Source of the DNA: Hyphomonas atlantica corrig. | GTDB lineage: Bacteria; Pseudomonadota; Alphaproteobacteria; Caulobacterales; Hyphomonadaceae | Direction of reading: 5' to 3' | Length of the DNA: 64,000 nucleotides | Assembly: GCF_000682715.1 (NCBI RefSeq) | Contig: NZ_AWFH01000012.1 | Location: 186,001 to 250,000 of the forward strand | In this document: positions 1 through 8,482 of the stretch, in pieces | How positions within the stretch are numbered: position 1 is the stretch's first letter | Layout of the letters: every line of letters starts with the position of its first letter | The notes under the pieces: generated by a model | Told to the model about the DNA's origin: nothing | Database searches by the model: none | What the model saw: only the letters and a program-made list of their open reading frames with translations | Translations under genes and position numbers: made by a program

Positions 1-1156
1 CCTTCGACCAGTAATCATTTTCGGCATAGGCGCCGCCGACAACATGACTGTCAGATGCCGCGACCAGGCCGAAGCGAAATGGATCAAATCCTTGCTCTTC
101 CTGCAGTTTCAATCCGTTGCGATACGCTTCCCGGACATAGCTGCCTTCGGTCTTGGAAACTTCGTAGGAGGCAAGCAGGCGATCATAAATCTCGAAATCT
201 GCCCATTCGTCGTTTGGCGATAGGGCAGGGTGCGTCTCGCTGGTGCCTTTGACTTGCGTGACTTCCACAAGCGGCTCATTGCGCATGCGCTGCTCTGCAT
301 AGGCGGCATCAAGTGGGTCGCCATTATAAGTCTGCAGTCGGAACATGAGTCCATCCGACACATTTGGATTGTGCGGGATGGCAATGGATTCGTATCCTTC
401 GGCGCGCTTGGCGTCCATCCAGTCCCAAAGGTCTTCGGGGTTGGTCGAGTCGAGCGTTGAGAAAGCCCGGTCAGGCGCGTCGCCCTTGAAGAAGACGTTA
501 CGGTGGAGGTTGCCGCCAGCGAAGGAGCCTTGCTCTTCATTGGCCGCAACGGACGTGTATTCATAGGCTGCGAATGTTGTGAACTCACCAGGTACATAGT
601 GCCGGTCAGCCGCAGCGACATTTTGCATCCAGACCGAATCCATCACGTCCGTATCATGCATCTCCGCGATCACTTCGCCGGAACGGACAGATGCGCCAAC
701 CCCCTGGAAGGCTGCAGTGATCCGGCCCGGATCGGTTGAGAACATGTCTTGTGCACGGGGAAGTTCAGACAGTTCCGTGCCGGGCGTATTCATGGCGGGC
801 AGGATGCCAAGATACTCGGCGTGGTCTGTCACCGTGTAGAAATCAAGCGGACCGCCGGCAATGGTCATGTCAAAGCCGGAAGGGTGGGTGATCGTGTCCC
901 CACGTGCAAACCGGTATGCATCATCGGCGGTCCTGCGAACATTGAAGATATACGCATCAAAGCTCGACCGGGTGTGGATATGAAGATCACCGAAATAGGC
1001 ATTTCGGTCTTCATTGTATCCAGCTGTCCGCTCGGTCGATTGAGCATCTGTTTGCGTTTCTGCGGTATCGGATTCCGGTGCAGACGATTCTGGCGCAGGG
1101 TTACTGCACGCAGCCAAAGCAATCGCCGAAACGGCGAGGCTCAGATATCTCTTCAT
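1..1156 (-). CDS. DUF3604 family lipoprotein, 3' end cut by window edge
   Basis: About 385 codons are visible and the frame is still open at the left edge, so the C-terminus is missing. The N-terminus is a lipoprotein signal ending in an LAAC lipobox (C17), followed by a Ser/Glu/Thr-rich linker and then the motif YFGDLHIHT (about residues 54-62) with a paired His-x-His. This motif and the following segment match the DUF3604 family, which resembles PHP-type metal-dependent phosphoesterases. The HIH pair is the likely start of a metal site (inference). Substrate unknown; expected to be anchored in the envelope facing the periplasm. The start ATG at 1156 is preceded by GGAGGAAA, a good ribosome binding site. 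Confidence 0.8.
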   Translation of the reverse strand, partial: MKRYLSLAVSAIALAACSNPAPESSAPESDTAETQTDAQSTERTAGYNEDRNAYFGDLHIHTRSSFDAYIFNVRRTADDAYRFARGDTITHPSGFDMTIAGGPLDFYTVTDHAEYLGILPAMNTPGTELSELPRAQDMFSTDPGRITAAFQGVGASVRSGEVIAEMHDTDVMDSVWMQNVAAADRHYVPGEFTTFAAYEYTSVAANEEQGSFAGGNLHRNVFFKGDAPDRAFSTLDSTNPEDLWDWMDAKRAEGYESIAIPHNPNVSDGLMFRLQTYNGDPLDAAYAEQRMRNEPLVEVTQVKGTSETHPALSPNDEWADFEIYDRLLASYEVSKTEGSYVREAYRNGLKLQEEQGFDPFRFGLVAASDSHVVGGAYAENDYWSK

Positions 1157-1247
1157 GTTTTCCTCCCAATGGGCAGGTTTCCTGCTCTCATTGGTGGAAA
1201 TAGTGCGCCGTTATCACAGATGTGTCTAGCTTGACGCCCGGTAAAGA

Positions 1248-1616
1248 CTAGACGGGGCTGATGTCGGTAATCTTGTATGTAAGGGGTGTTTCACCGTGGC
1301 TGGCGATGGTGACATATTCGCCTTCCTTGAAGACATGATCACCAAGCCGGTAGCCGGATTCATCATCGCCCTCATCATCTTCATCATAGTGAAAGAACCA
1401 GCGGCTGCCCCGATGGGTCAGTTTGCCGGTGGCGTGCTCATCGGGATCCGGGCTGAACCGAACGACATGGCAGGCATCACGGTGCGCCCGCCAGGCTTCA
1501 AGATCAATCTGCCCGGACGTGTCCAGCGGAGCGACCAGCGTGTAGCCCTGACCGGCGTCGCCGTTCGGCAGGCCAGGATTGCGGGCAAGTTGGAGTACAA
1601 TCTTGGACAGGCTCAT
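1248..1616 (-). CDS. small conserved-looking hypothetical protein
   Basis: 122 residues, no family recognised. The protein is soluble-looking and acidic, with a His/Asp/Glu-rich middle (FHYDEDDEGDDESGY) and a C-terminal stretch that looks like a small beta-rich ligand or nucleic-acid domain (GDHVFKEGEYVTI). A longer frame starts at 1658, but the ATG at 1616 has AGGAGA six bases upstream and is preferred. It lies 13 bases downstream of the universal stress protein gene and probably shares its transcript, so a stress-linked role is a guess from context only. Confidence 0.6.
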   Translation of the reverse strand: MSLSKIVLQLARNPGLPNGDAGQGYTLVAPLDTSGQIDLEAWRAHRDACHVVRFSPDPDEHATGKLTHRGSRWFFHYDEDDEGDDESGYRLGDHVFKEGEYVTIASHGETPLTYKITDISPV

Positions 1617-1629
1617 GTCTGAGTCTCCT

Positions 1630-2460
1630 TTAGTGGGCCAGAGCAAGTGCGGGGGCATGTTCCGCGTTCAAAAGGCGCCGTGTCGTGCCACCGAAGATCC
1701 GCTCAGCCAGACGCGAATGACCGTAGGCGCCCGCAAGGATCATGCTGGCATTCGTGCCTTTGGCCATGGCGAGCAGTCCAGATGCGACTTCACCTTCGAT
1801 TTCCATCAGGCGCGATGAAATACCCTGCAAGAGAAGCCAGTCGGAAAGGGCCTCCGGGGCGGCGATTTCCCTTTCAGGATCCTTGTTCAGATCGTCTGTG
1901 TTCTGTGCGATGATGACATCGCCAATTGCGCGGAGGAGGGGAAGGTGGAAGCGGACAGCGCGTGCGGCGCCATTGCTGCCATCCCAGGCGATGATCGCCG
2001 GACCTGACATGTCGGTCGATGTTCCTGCCAGAACAACAGGCAAGTGTGCGTCCATCAGCACATGGTCAAAACCGATATTCAGCGGTTGCGAGGCATCTGT
2101 GGCCGCACGCGGAAAGATCACTGCATCAGCCAGAGCCGCAGCGTTAGCCGCAGCGCGTTCGACAGTGTTCACTTCGTGCTTGAATTCGCAAGTGACGTCG
2201 TCGACGCCCTGCTTTGCCGCCTGAAAGGCTTCGCGGGCGTTGGCGAGCACTTCTTCCTGCATGTCGAAGATGGATTGAGTGGCAACGCCGGTCAGTCCCG
2301 CAGCTTCCGGTGTCGCGATCACCATCATGGCAGAGTTCGGATCGGGAAGGGCGCACAAGGCACGCACCGGAACGTTCATGCGACGGGCCAATGACAGCGC
2401 AGTCTCTACGGTGGCACGGTCGGTCTCAACCGTTCCCTGCAACATGGCTACTACGGACAT
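1630..2460 (-). CDS. universal stress protein (UspA family)
   Basis: 276 residues, about twice a single Usp domain, so a tandem-Usp arrangement with a divergent N-terminal half is likely. The C-terminal half carries the recognisable nucleotide-loop signature GAYGHSRLAERIFGG followed by TTRRLL, matching the G-2x-G-9x-G(S/T) ATP-binding pattern of UspA proteins. The N-terminal half begins with a hydrophobic strand and a helix containing ETALSLARRMN, also Usp-like. Cytoplasmic; such proteins support survival under starvation and respiratory stress. The ATG at 2460 has a GGAG site upstream. It is the first gene of a probable two-gene unit with the hypothetical gene at 1248. Confidence 0.85.
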   Translation of the reverse strand: MSVVAMLQGTVETDRATVETALSLARRMNVPVRALCALPDPNSAMMVIATPEAAGLTGVATQSIFDMQEEVLANAREAFQAAKQGVDDVTCEFKHEVNTVERAAANAAALADAVIFPRAATDASQPLNIGFDHVLMDAHLPVVLAGTSTDMSGPAIIAWDGSNGAARAVRFHLPLLRAIGDVIIAQNTDDLNKDPEREIAAPEALSDWLLLQGISSRLMEIEGEVASGLLAMAKGTNASMILAGAYGHSRLAERIFGGTTRRLLNAEHAPALALAH

Positions 2461-2538
2461 TGTCTCACTCCTCGTGTCGATCAGCTTCGATAGGATATGT
2501 GTAACATCTATCGCAGAGAACGAACTAAGTGAGACTAC

Positions 2539-3579
2539 CTAATCTGTTCGGCCAATCCGTTGGCGGGCGATCCGGTCTGCCACATGGTTGGTCGGCTCGT
2601 TTGTCTCAAGCGCCGCGTCCAGGACTCCTCCAAGCGTTTCCATAAGTGTTTGGACCTTGGCATCTACCCATTCACGCGAATAGGTGCCGGATATCTCTGC
2701 GCATACATTGATGATCCCGCCGCCATTGATGACATAGTCCGGCGCATAGAGGATTCCCCGGCGACGGAGCAGTTCACCCATTTCAGGCACGATCAGCTGA
2801 TTGTTCGCGCCCCCGGCGATGGCCTTCACTCGAAACCGCTCAAGAGTCTGCTCGTTGACAATCGCGCCCAGCGCGTTTGGCGAGAAGATGTCCGCCTCGG
2901 CGTCATAAATCTCATCCGGCGTCACGATCCGTGCTCCGGTGCGGGATGACACGTCCGCCAGTGCCACCTGATCAATATCGGTGATGATCAGATTTGCGCC
3001 TGCCTTGGCCAGATGTTCGCAAACATGGCCGCCAACCGACCCCACTCCTTGAACTGCGATCGTCCGGCCATTCAGGTCATCGGTTCCGAAGGCGCGCTTG
3101 GCGGTTTCGCGAATGCCCAGATAGATGCCCATGGCTGTTATCGGGGAGGGGTCACCGCTTGCTGCGATGCCTTGGTCCAACCCGGCTACATGAGCCGTCT
3201 CTTCGCGCACGATCTGCATGTCGGCGACATCAATCCCAACGTCTTCTGCCGTGATGTATTTGCCTTGCAGGCTCTCCACCGCCCGCCCGAATGCGCGGAA
3301 CAAGTCCGGAGATTTGTCGGTCTTTGCATTACCCCAGATGACTGCTTTGCCGCCGCCCAGTGGAATGTCGGCCATGGCGTTCTTGTAGCTCATGCCATGG
3401 CTGAGGCGCAGCGCGTCGCGCAGCATGGCTTCGCCGGTGTCATAATTCCACATGCGGCATCCGCCAGCCGCAGGGCCTCGCGCCGTTGAATGGATCGCGA
3501 CAATCGCCCTCAGGCCGCTTGCCGCATCGTGAAACATGTGCACGCCCTCATGGGCATCGAAGGAAGAATGGTCAAACAT
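2539..3579 (-). CDS. Leu/Phe/Val-type amino acid dehydrogenase
   Basis: 346 residues from the ATG at 3579, the normal size for leucine dehydrogenases; a TTG at 3645 would add 22 residues that do not look conserved. It shows the Glu/Leu/Phe/Val dehydrogenase features: GPAAGGCRMW near the N-terminus, the catalytic-lysine segment SYKNAMADIPLGGGKA, and a Rossmann dinucleotide site VQGVGSVGGHV. It should catalyse NAD-dependent reversible oxidative deamination of a branched-chain or aromatic amino acid to the 2-oxo acid. Substrate specificity cannot be read from the sequence. It stands alone on the minus strand, divergent from trkH. Confidence 0.85.
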   Translation of the reverse strand: MFDHSSFDAHEGVHMFHDAASGLRAIVAIHSTARGPAAGGCRMWNYDTGEAMLRDALRLSHGMSYKNAMADIPLGGGKAVIWGNAKTDKSPDLFRAFGRAVESLQGKYITAEDVGIDVADMQIVREETAHVAGLDQGIAASGDPSPITAMGIYLGIRETAKRAFGTDDLNGRTIAVQGVGSVGGHVCEHLAKAGANLIITDIDQVALADVSSRTGARIVTPDEIYDAEADIFSPNALGAIVNEQTLERFRVKAIAGGANNQLIVPEMGELLRRRGILYAPDYVINGGGIINVCAEISGTYSREWVDAKVQTLMETLGGVLDAALETNEPTNHVADRIARQRIGRTD

Positions 3580-3840
3580 GCGAGGGATCGTCAGTTGCAA
3601 ATGAAACGAAAGCCGCGTGTAGGCCCTCGTAGTTGACCGCGTCAACAGGGCCAGCGCTCTTGGACTTGGCGTGAAAATGGCATATCTGCCGTGCCGCAGG
3701 CCACCAAGGGTCGCAATTCAGCGTCAGGAGCCACAGGAATACGCGCGAAAACCATTCAGATCACTCATCTGATGCAGACTGCTTAACCACGCAATGCGTT
3801 GACACCTCAGCAGGATTTGCAGCGTATCCTCCCGCCAGTC

Positions 3841-5295
3841 ATGCAGCTTCGTTCCGTTTTCCTTGCCATTGGCATCATGACCGTCCTGCTCGGCATGGCG
3901 ATGATTCCGTGCGCGTTGATCGACATGGCTGATGGTCGGCAGGAGACATATGTCTTCGAAGTCTCTGCATTTGGCTCAATTTTGATCGGATCGTGCATCT
4001 GGGTCTTGTCGCGCGGCGAAGTGGAGCGCTCAGGTCAGCGTGAAGGATTTCTGCTGACCGTCCTGGTCTGGGTATTTCTGCCCATGATTGCCGCGATTCC
4101 GTTTCTGGCGCTGGGCATGAGCTTCACTGACGCCATGTTCGAGTCGATTTCGGGCCTGACGACAACCGGCGCAACTGTGCTGACTGGGCTTGATGACATG
4201 CCGCGCGGGATCTTGCTGTGGCGGGCAATCCTGCAATGGATCGGCGGGATCGGTATCATCGTGACGGCCATTGCCATCCTGCCACAGCTAAGGGTCGGCG
4301 GTATGCAGCTGTTTGAACTCGAAAGCTCAGACATTTCAGGGAAATTCCTGCCGCGCATTACCGATATCGCCGCCTATCTCGGCCTCACATATCTGCTGAT
4401 CTCGGTGCTGTGTGCGTTTCTCTATTACCTGACAGGCATGAGTTGGTTCGATGCGATTGCGCATGCGATGACCACGATGTCAGCTGGCGGCTATTCCACC
4501 CATGATGCCTCATTCGGGTATTTCAACGACACGAATGCGCCTTATGTGGCGACCTTCTTCATGTTCGTGGCGGGCCTGCCATTCAGCCTGCTGGCCATGC
4601 TCATGCTGCAAGGGCGCATTCGCCCGATGCTGTCAGATCCACAACCGCGCCTGTATGTGTGCCTCGCGCTGACCTTCTCGACGATCATCGTGGTGTACCA
4701 CGAAGCCGTTGTAGACCCGCCTGTCTTCGACCACATCTTTCACGGCTTCAAGGAAGCCCTGTTCAACATCATCTCGATCATGACAGGCACAGGCTACGCA
4801 TCCGCGCCCTATGATACGTGGGGGCAACCGGTCATGGTTGTGTTCCTCGGCGCGACGTTTGTTGGCGGGTGTGCGGGATCGGCAGCCTGCGGCCTGAAAA
4901 TGTTCCGGCTTGAGATCGCCGCGAAAACAATTCTCGCCTATTCGCAGAAAATGATTCAGCCCCATCGCCGAACGCCCGTGCGTTATGCTGGCAAGACTGT
5001 GGACGAGGAAGTCCTTCAGTCGGTTATGGTGTTTGTCAGCCTCTATCTGCTGACCTTCCTCGTCGCGGCAGCCTTGATCAGCCTTACGGGCGTGGATGCC
5101 CTGACGGCGATTTCAGGCGCTGCAACCAGCGTCTCGAATGTTGGGCCTGGTTTGGGGCCAATGATCGGGCCGTCGGGAACCTTCCAGCTATTGCCGGACT
5201 TTGCGAAATGGGTCTGCGCCATCGCCATGCTGCTTGGGCGGCTTGAATTTGTGGCGGTGTTCGTGGTGCTGACGCGGCGCTTCTGGCGCGGCTAG
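3841..5295 (+). CDS. trkH: TrkH family potassium uptake protein
   Basis: 484 residues from the ATG at 3841, almost the same length as E. coli TrkH. The first residues MQLRSVFLAIG align by eye with the E. coli TrkH start, so I prefer this to a TTG at 3799 that would add 14 residues. The four pore-loop segments of the superfamily of K transporters are visible, including SGLTTTGATVLTGL, TMSAGGYSTHDASFG, ITGTGYASAPYDTWG-like and GAATSVSNVGPGLG. Multi-pass inner membrane protein that forms the K+-translocating subunit; it normally works with the NAD-binding regulator TrkA, which is not in this window. Confidence 0.93.
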   Translation: MQLRSVFLAIGIMTVLLGMAMIPCALIDMADGRQETYVFEVSAFGSILIGSCIWVLSRGEVERSGQREGFLLTVLVWVFLPMIAAIPFLALGMSFTDAMFESISGLTTTGATVLTGLDDMPRGILLWRAILQWIGGIGIIVTAIAILPQLRVGGMQLFELESSDISGKFLPRITDIAAYLGLTYLLISVLCAFLYYLTGMSWFDAIAHAMTTMSAGGYSTHDASFGYFNDTNAPYVATFFMFVAGLPFSLLAMLMLQGRIRPMLSDPQPRLYVCLALTFSTIIVVYHEAVVDPPVFDHIFHGFKEALFNIISIMTGTGYASAPYDTWGQPVMVVFLGATFVGGCAGSAACGLKMFRLEIAAKTILAYSQKMIQPHRRTPVRYAGKTVDEEVLQSVMVFVSLYLLTFLVAAALISLTGVDALTAISGAATSVSNVGPGLGPMIGPSGTFQLLPDFAKWVCAIAMLLGRLEFVAVFVVLTRRFWRG

Positions 5296-5297
5296 GC

Positions 5298-7061
5298 TCA
5301 GTTCCAGGGATTGAACCGTTTGACCGGGCGTGGCGCCGGTGTTTCAGCTTCTGACACTTCTTCCTCAGACGCGGCAGCCGGTTCCGGCGCGGCAACAGCT
5401 TCTGTTACGAATTCCGGCTCTGGTGCCGGGGCGTGTTGGGGCTCCGTCACGGGCTGAGGTGGGTCGTACTCTGCTATCGGTTCCGCGCTCTCGTCTGCTT
5501 CTGCGAGCGGCGTGTCGTGGCCCAGCCAGGTGGGAAGATCGCTGGTACCATCGATGACGACATCCGGCGCAGGTTCGGTTTCCTCGGGCGTGCTGGCCTC
5601 GACGGGAGCGGGCGGCTCAACAGTGTCCCGGGGCGCGGTGATGCCCGACAGGCTGAAGGACCGCATGGGTTCCGGGGAAGGTTGGGGCGCTTCGACGGTT
5701 TCGATTGGTTCGGGTTCTGAAGGCGCTACGTCTGCGACTGGAGCCTCCGGAGAGCTGTCGACAGGACGATCCGGCGCAGGGGCTGTGTCGGTGCGGTACG
5801 CGCCGAGGCTGCTGCCATAGCCGCCACCGAAGAAGCCGCCAGTGTTGCCGAAACTGCCTTGCGGGGCAGGGGCTGGCTGTGGCTCAGGGTCATCAGCGGC
5901 TTCCGTCTCGGTTTCAGGCGCGTCGATGTCTTTCTCGTATTGCGGGGCTGGGTCTGCTGTTGTGTCTTCTGCGGGGTCTGCATCGAATACAGGTGTTTCG
6001 GGCGCGTCTTCGGATGTGGGGGTGAAGTTTCCAAACGGCTCGGCCTGTGCGTAGCCGGGCGCATCTGAAACGTCATCAGAGAAGGCGGGCGCGTAGGCGT
6101 GGTCGGCTTGTGCTTCTACAGGTGCAGCCTCTTCCATCATGTCCGGAACGGGAGAATCGTCGGCAGGCTCTGGTGCCGTGTCTTCTGGTGTCGTTGTTGT
6201 GAATCCTGTGGGTGTGTAGCCACCGGCGGGCTCATTGAGCGGCGTTGGCTCTTCGATCTCTTCCAGCGCAGCAGGTTCGGCTTCCGGTGTCACGCTGAAC
6301 GCATTGATCGCATCGTGTTGCGCATCGTCGCTCGCTGTCGCGTCGGTGTCGCCGTCTGTCGCGACGGTGTCGCCGTCTGTCGCGACGGTGTCGTCATATG
6401 TCGCCGTTTGTTCAATTTCGTCGCCGGATGTCGTCTCACTGTCGACTTCGGTCGCCGTCACGGCTGTGTTCTCGTCCGTCAGGATCTCGTCTTCCTGCGC
6501 CGCCTCTTCAGGCCCGGCAGGCGCAACCATGGAGGCACCATTGACCTGGTCAGCGAGGCTGGCGACCGCGAAGGTGATGTCTTCGGACTGGCTGTCCATC
6601 TCGGCATAGTCTTCCGCGTCGAGCGGGGAACTGTCATCGAGTGGGTCTTCGACACTGTCTTCGGTCACCTCGACCATTTCGACTGGTTCGTCGACCGGTG
6701 GATCGATCATCTCTTCAGCCGGGGCCTCCACAGCGTCCAGTCCGGCCAGCACGGCGCTGATGGCTTCTTCCGCGCCGCGCGCATGGCGTTTGGCTTCGCG
6801 GTACAATTCTTCGACGAATTGCGCATAGGGGCGGCCCTCTGCGTCGATCTCATCAGCAAATTCGGCCGGGCTGCAGGTCTCTATTTCGCGGCCCTGGGAA
6901 TCTGTCAGCAGCACCGCGTGGGGGTCGGCTGTCAGCGTGACCCGATATCCTTCGGTGTCGTGGGTGATGTTCCCATCTTCGCCTTCCTGCCACGCCACTT
7001 TTTGCCGGCGCGTCATGTCGCCGAGCTTGTCGATCAGCCGTTTGGTCGATGGGTGTAGCAT
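5298..7061 (-). CDS. long acidic, Pro/Glu/Asp-rich disordered protein
   Basis: 587 residues. Only the first ~100 residues look folded (TKRLIDKLGDMTRRQKVAWQ, a helix-rich head with a short beta section GYRVTLTADP). The remaining ~480 are low-complexity and strongly acidic, rich in Ala, Pro, Glu, Asp and Thr, with a heptad repeat DTVATDG, FGNTGG/FGGGYG patches, and a basic end PRPVKRFNPWN. No transmembrane segment or signal peptide is seen. This looks like an intrinsically disordered scaffold or linker with a short C-terminal basic/aromatic peptide as a possible docking tail (inference). No function is recognised. The ATG at 7061 follows an AAGGCGGG site. Confidence 0.7.
   Translation of the reverse strand: MLHPSTKRLIDKLGDMTRRQKVAWQEGEDGNITHDTEGYRVTLTADPHAVLLTDSQGREIETCSPAEFADEIDAEGRPYAQFVEELYREAKRHARGAEEAISAVLAGLDAVEAPAEEMIDPPVDEPVEMVEVTEDSVEDPLDDSSPLDAEDYAEMDSQSEDITFAVASLADQVNGASMVAPAGPEEAAQEDEILTDENTAVTATEVDSETTSGDEIEQTATYDDTVATDGDTVATDGDTDATASDDAQHDAINAFSVTPEAEPAALEEIEEPTPLNEPAGGYTPTGFTTTTPEDTAPEPADDSPVPDMMEEAAPVEAQADHAYAPAFSDDVSDAPGYAQAEPFGNFTPTSEDAPETPVFDADPAEDTTADPAPQYEKDIDAPETETEAADDPEPQPAPAPQGSFGNTGGFFGGGYGSSLGAYRTDTAPAPDRPVDSSPEAPVADVAPSEPEPIETVEAPQPSPEPMRSFSLSGITAPRDTVEPPAPVEASTPEETEPAPDVVIDGTSDLPTWLGHDTPLAEADESAEPIAEYDPPQPVTEPQHAPAPEPEFVTEAVAAPEPAAASEEEVSEAETPAPRPVKRFNPWN
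6345..6386. repeat. 21-bp tandem repeat inside the disordered protein gene
   Basis: Two exact copies of a 21-base unit (starting ggtgtcgccg and ending tgtcgcgac on the plus strand) lie head to tail, with a third partial copy after 6386. In the minus-strand protein they encode the heptad DTVATDG. The in-frame period of 21 keeps the reading frame on copy-number change. Confidence 0.85.
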
Positions 7062-7140
7062 CAAGACCCGCCTTTCTGTTTGTCCCGCGCCTGCGTTTCT
7101 ATCAATTACAAGCTGCTAGGCGAATGATCAAACGTCCAGA

Positions 7141-7166
7141 CGCGCCAAAATCATGGAAATGGCGCG
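7141..7166. terminator. weak inverted repeat downstream of the thioredoxin lipoprotein gene
   Basis: Perfect 7-bp arms (CGCGCCA / TGGCGCG) separated by 12 bases, about 30 bases past the stop of the minus-strand lipoprotein gene. There is no U-run after it in either direction, so it may only be a stabilising 3' hairpin. Confidence 0.3.
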
Positions 7167-7195
7167 AAATCCGGCAGGTTACAGTTTCCGCTGAG

Positions 7196-8371
7196 TTAAT
7201 CGGCGGTCTGGGGCAGCTCTGGCAGGAACATCATGCGCGCAAGAACGGGTCGCGACGTGTCGCCATTTGTCGCGAAGCCCCACTGAAAGCGTGCGCCCGT
7301 GTCACCGCTTGTGCAGATCAGGAGCCCTTCGGCCTCATCCACGCCATCCTGACAGGTTTCCCGCTGTGCATCGGTGAGCTGGTTGAGCGTGAAGCTGCCC
7401 ACACGTTCGCCGCCCGGACCGGCAACATCCGGGTGCGTGGTCGTGACACGCTGGACCTGGCCAAGTGACCAGTCAGGCTCCAGCACAAAGGCGGCTTCGG
7501 CCTGGCTGTCGGCGACAATCTTGAAGACCGGATAGGTCTGGCCTTCTGCCTGCATCTGGTCCGGGACGACCTCAAAACCGGGGAAGGCGGCGCGGATGGC
7601 ATTTGTATTGAAGGGAATTGCGCCGGACAGGGATGCCGCGCCATCCGGGCCAATGGTCGCGAGCGGCGCTTCAGGAAGCGAGGCCTCCTTCGTTTCGGCC
7701 TTCACTCTGGCGACATCCTTCAGGAAATCCTTCACGGGTTCCCCCTCTGCGACGGAAAAGTCTGTTCGGAATCCACGGACCACGCCATTTGGATCGACCA
7801 GCAGGTAGGAAGGCGTCCATTTGATGGCGAGCGCGTCGCGCAGGCTGGCATCTTCATCGAGCAGCGTCGGATAGGAATATCCCTTGTCCTCGAAATAGGC
7901 GCTGACAGAACCGTACTTTCCGTACATGTCAGACGGCGTCGCGCGATTGGCGTTGGCCGGGGTGTGGATGGACAGGAAGCCGAGATCCGGATCCTGCTCG
8001 ATCGCGGTGACCAGCGCAGCGACATAAGGCGCATCGGCCATGCAGTCGCCACACCAGATGCCCCAGACGTCGATCACATTCCATGTGCCGTCCAGCGAGG
8101 CCGGATCAAATGAGGTGCCGTCCGCCATCTGGCCGGTCAGGGCGGGCAGCGGCTCTCCCAGGAGAGCATAGCTGTAGGGCCGGCCGTCCGCGTCGCGCGC
8201 GATGGTTTCGCCTTCGCGAACCGTCGCGGTTTCCGGTGCGACCGTGTTGGAGGTAATGAAGCCCGTTGCAGCGTTCGGATCCGTGCTGACGCCGTGATCG
8301 GTTTTGTCTGCTCCTTGCCCGCAGGCAACAAGTGCGATCAGGCTGGCGGCAGAGATGAATTGGCGGATCAT
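7196..8371 (-). CDS. thioredoxin-fold lipoprotein with a DUF1131-like C-terminal domain
   Basis: 391 residues from the ATG at 8371 (GGAGCC upstream). A lipoprotein signal ends in LVACG (C17). Residues ~70-220 form a TlpA/redoxin-type thioredoxin domain with the active site WGIWCGDC and a cis-Pro strand KWTPSYLLVDPNG. The last ~150 residues resemble DUF1131 (the E. coli YfeY lipoprotein family): LSGAIPFNTNAI, a central FKIV segment, a Gly-rich VGSF turn, then two spaced cysteines (ETCQDGV and LLICTS). The first domain predicts a periplasmic thiol-disulphide reductase anchored by lipid; the second has no known reaction. The domain pairing is my inference from pattern similarity. The gene stands alone between an acidic unknown and a thiolase. 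Confidence 0.8.
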   Translation of the reverse strand: MIRQFISAASLIALVACGQGADKTDHGVSTDPNAATGFITSNTVAPETATVREGETIARDADGRPYSYALLGEPLPALTGQMADGTSFDPASLDGTWNVIDVWGIWCGDCMADAPYVAALVTAIEQDPDLGFLSIHTPANANRATPSDMYGKYGSVSAYFEDKGYSYPTLLDEDASLRDALAIKWTPSYLLVDPNGVVRGFRTDFSVAEGEPVKDFLKDVARVKAETKEASLPEAPLATIGPDGAASLSGAIPFNTNAIRAAFPGFEVVPDQMQAEGQTYPVFKIVADSQAEAAFVLEPDWSLGQVQRVTTTHPDVAGPGGERVGSFTLNQLTDAQRETCQDGVDEAEGLLICTSGDTGARFQWGFATNGDTSRPVLARMMFLPELPQTAD

Positions 8372-8419
8372 GATGGCTCCAGTTCGGGCAAGTCGATGGG
8401 CTTCAACATAAGGTCTTGT

Positions 8420-8457
8420 CCCCAAAAGGAAAACGCCCCGAACCGAAGTTCGAGGCG
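8420..8457 (-). terminator. intrinsic terminator of the thiolase gene, UUCG loop
   Basis: Read on the minus strand, a 10-bp stem (CGCCTCGAAC / GTTCGGGGCG, one G-U pair) closes a TTCG tetraloop and is followed directly by TTTTCCTTTT. It starts 26 bases after the thiolase stop codon. This is a textbook factor-independent terminator with an extra-stable c(UUCG)g loop. Confidence 0.85.
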
Positions 8458-8482
8458 CTCGCAGCCTTCAAACTGAAGAGGA

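Noticed and set aside
3793-3801. Two-codon frame ATG-CGT-TGA ahead of trkH
   Set aside because: No ribosome site; too short to distinguish from chance.
6099-7058. Plus-strand open frame of 319 codons opposite the acidic disordered protein
   Set aside because: Reads as a Cys/Arg/Phe-rich mirror of the acidic gene, with no ribosome site. The minus-strand frame is longer and has a good ribosome site.
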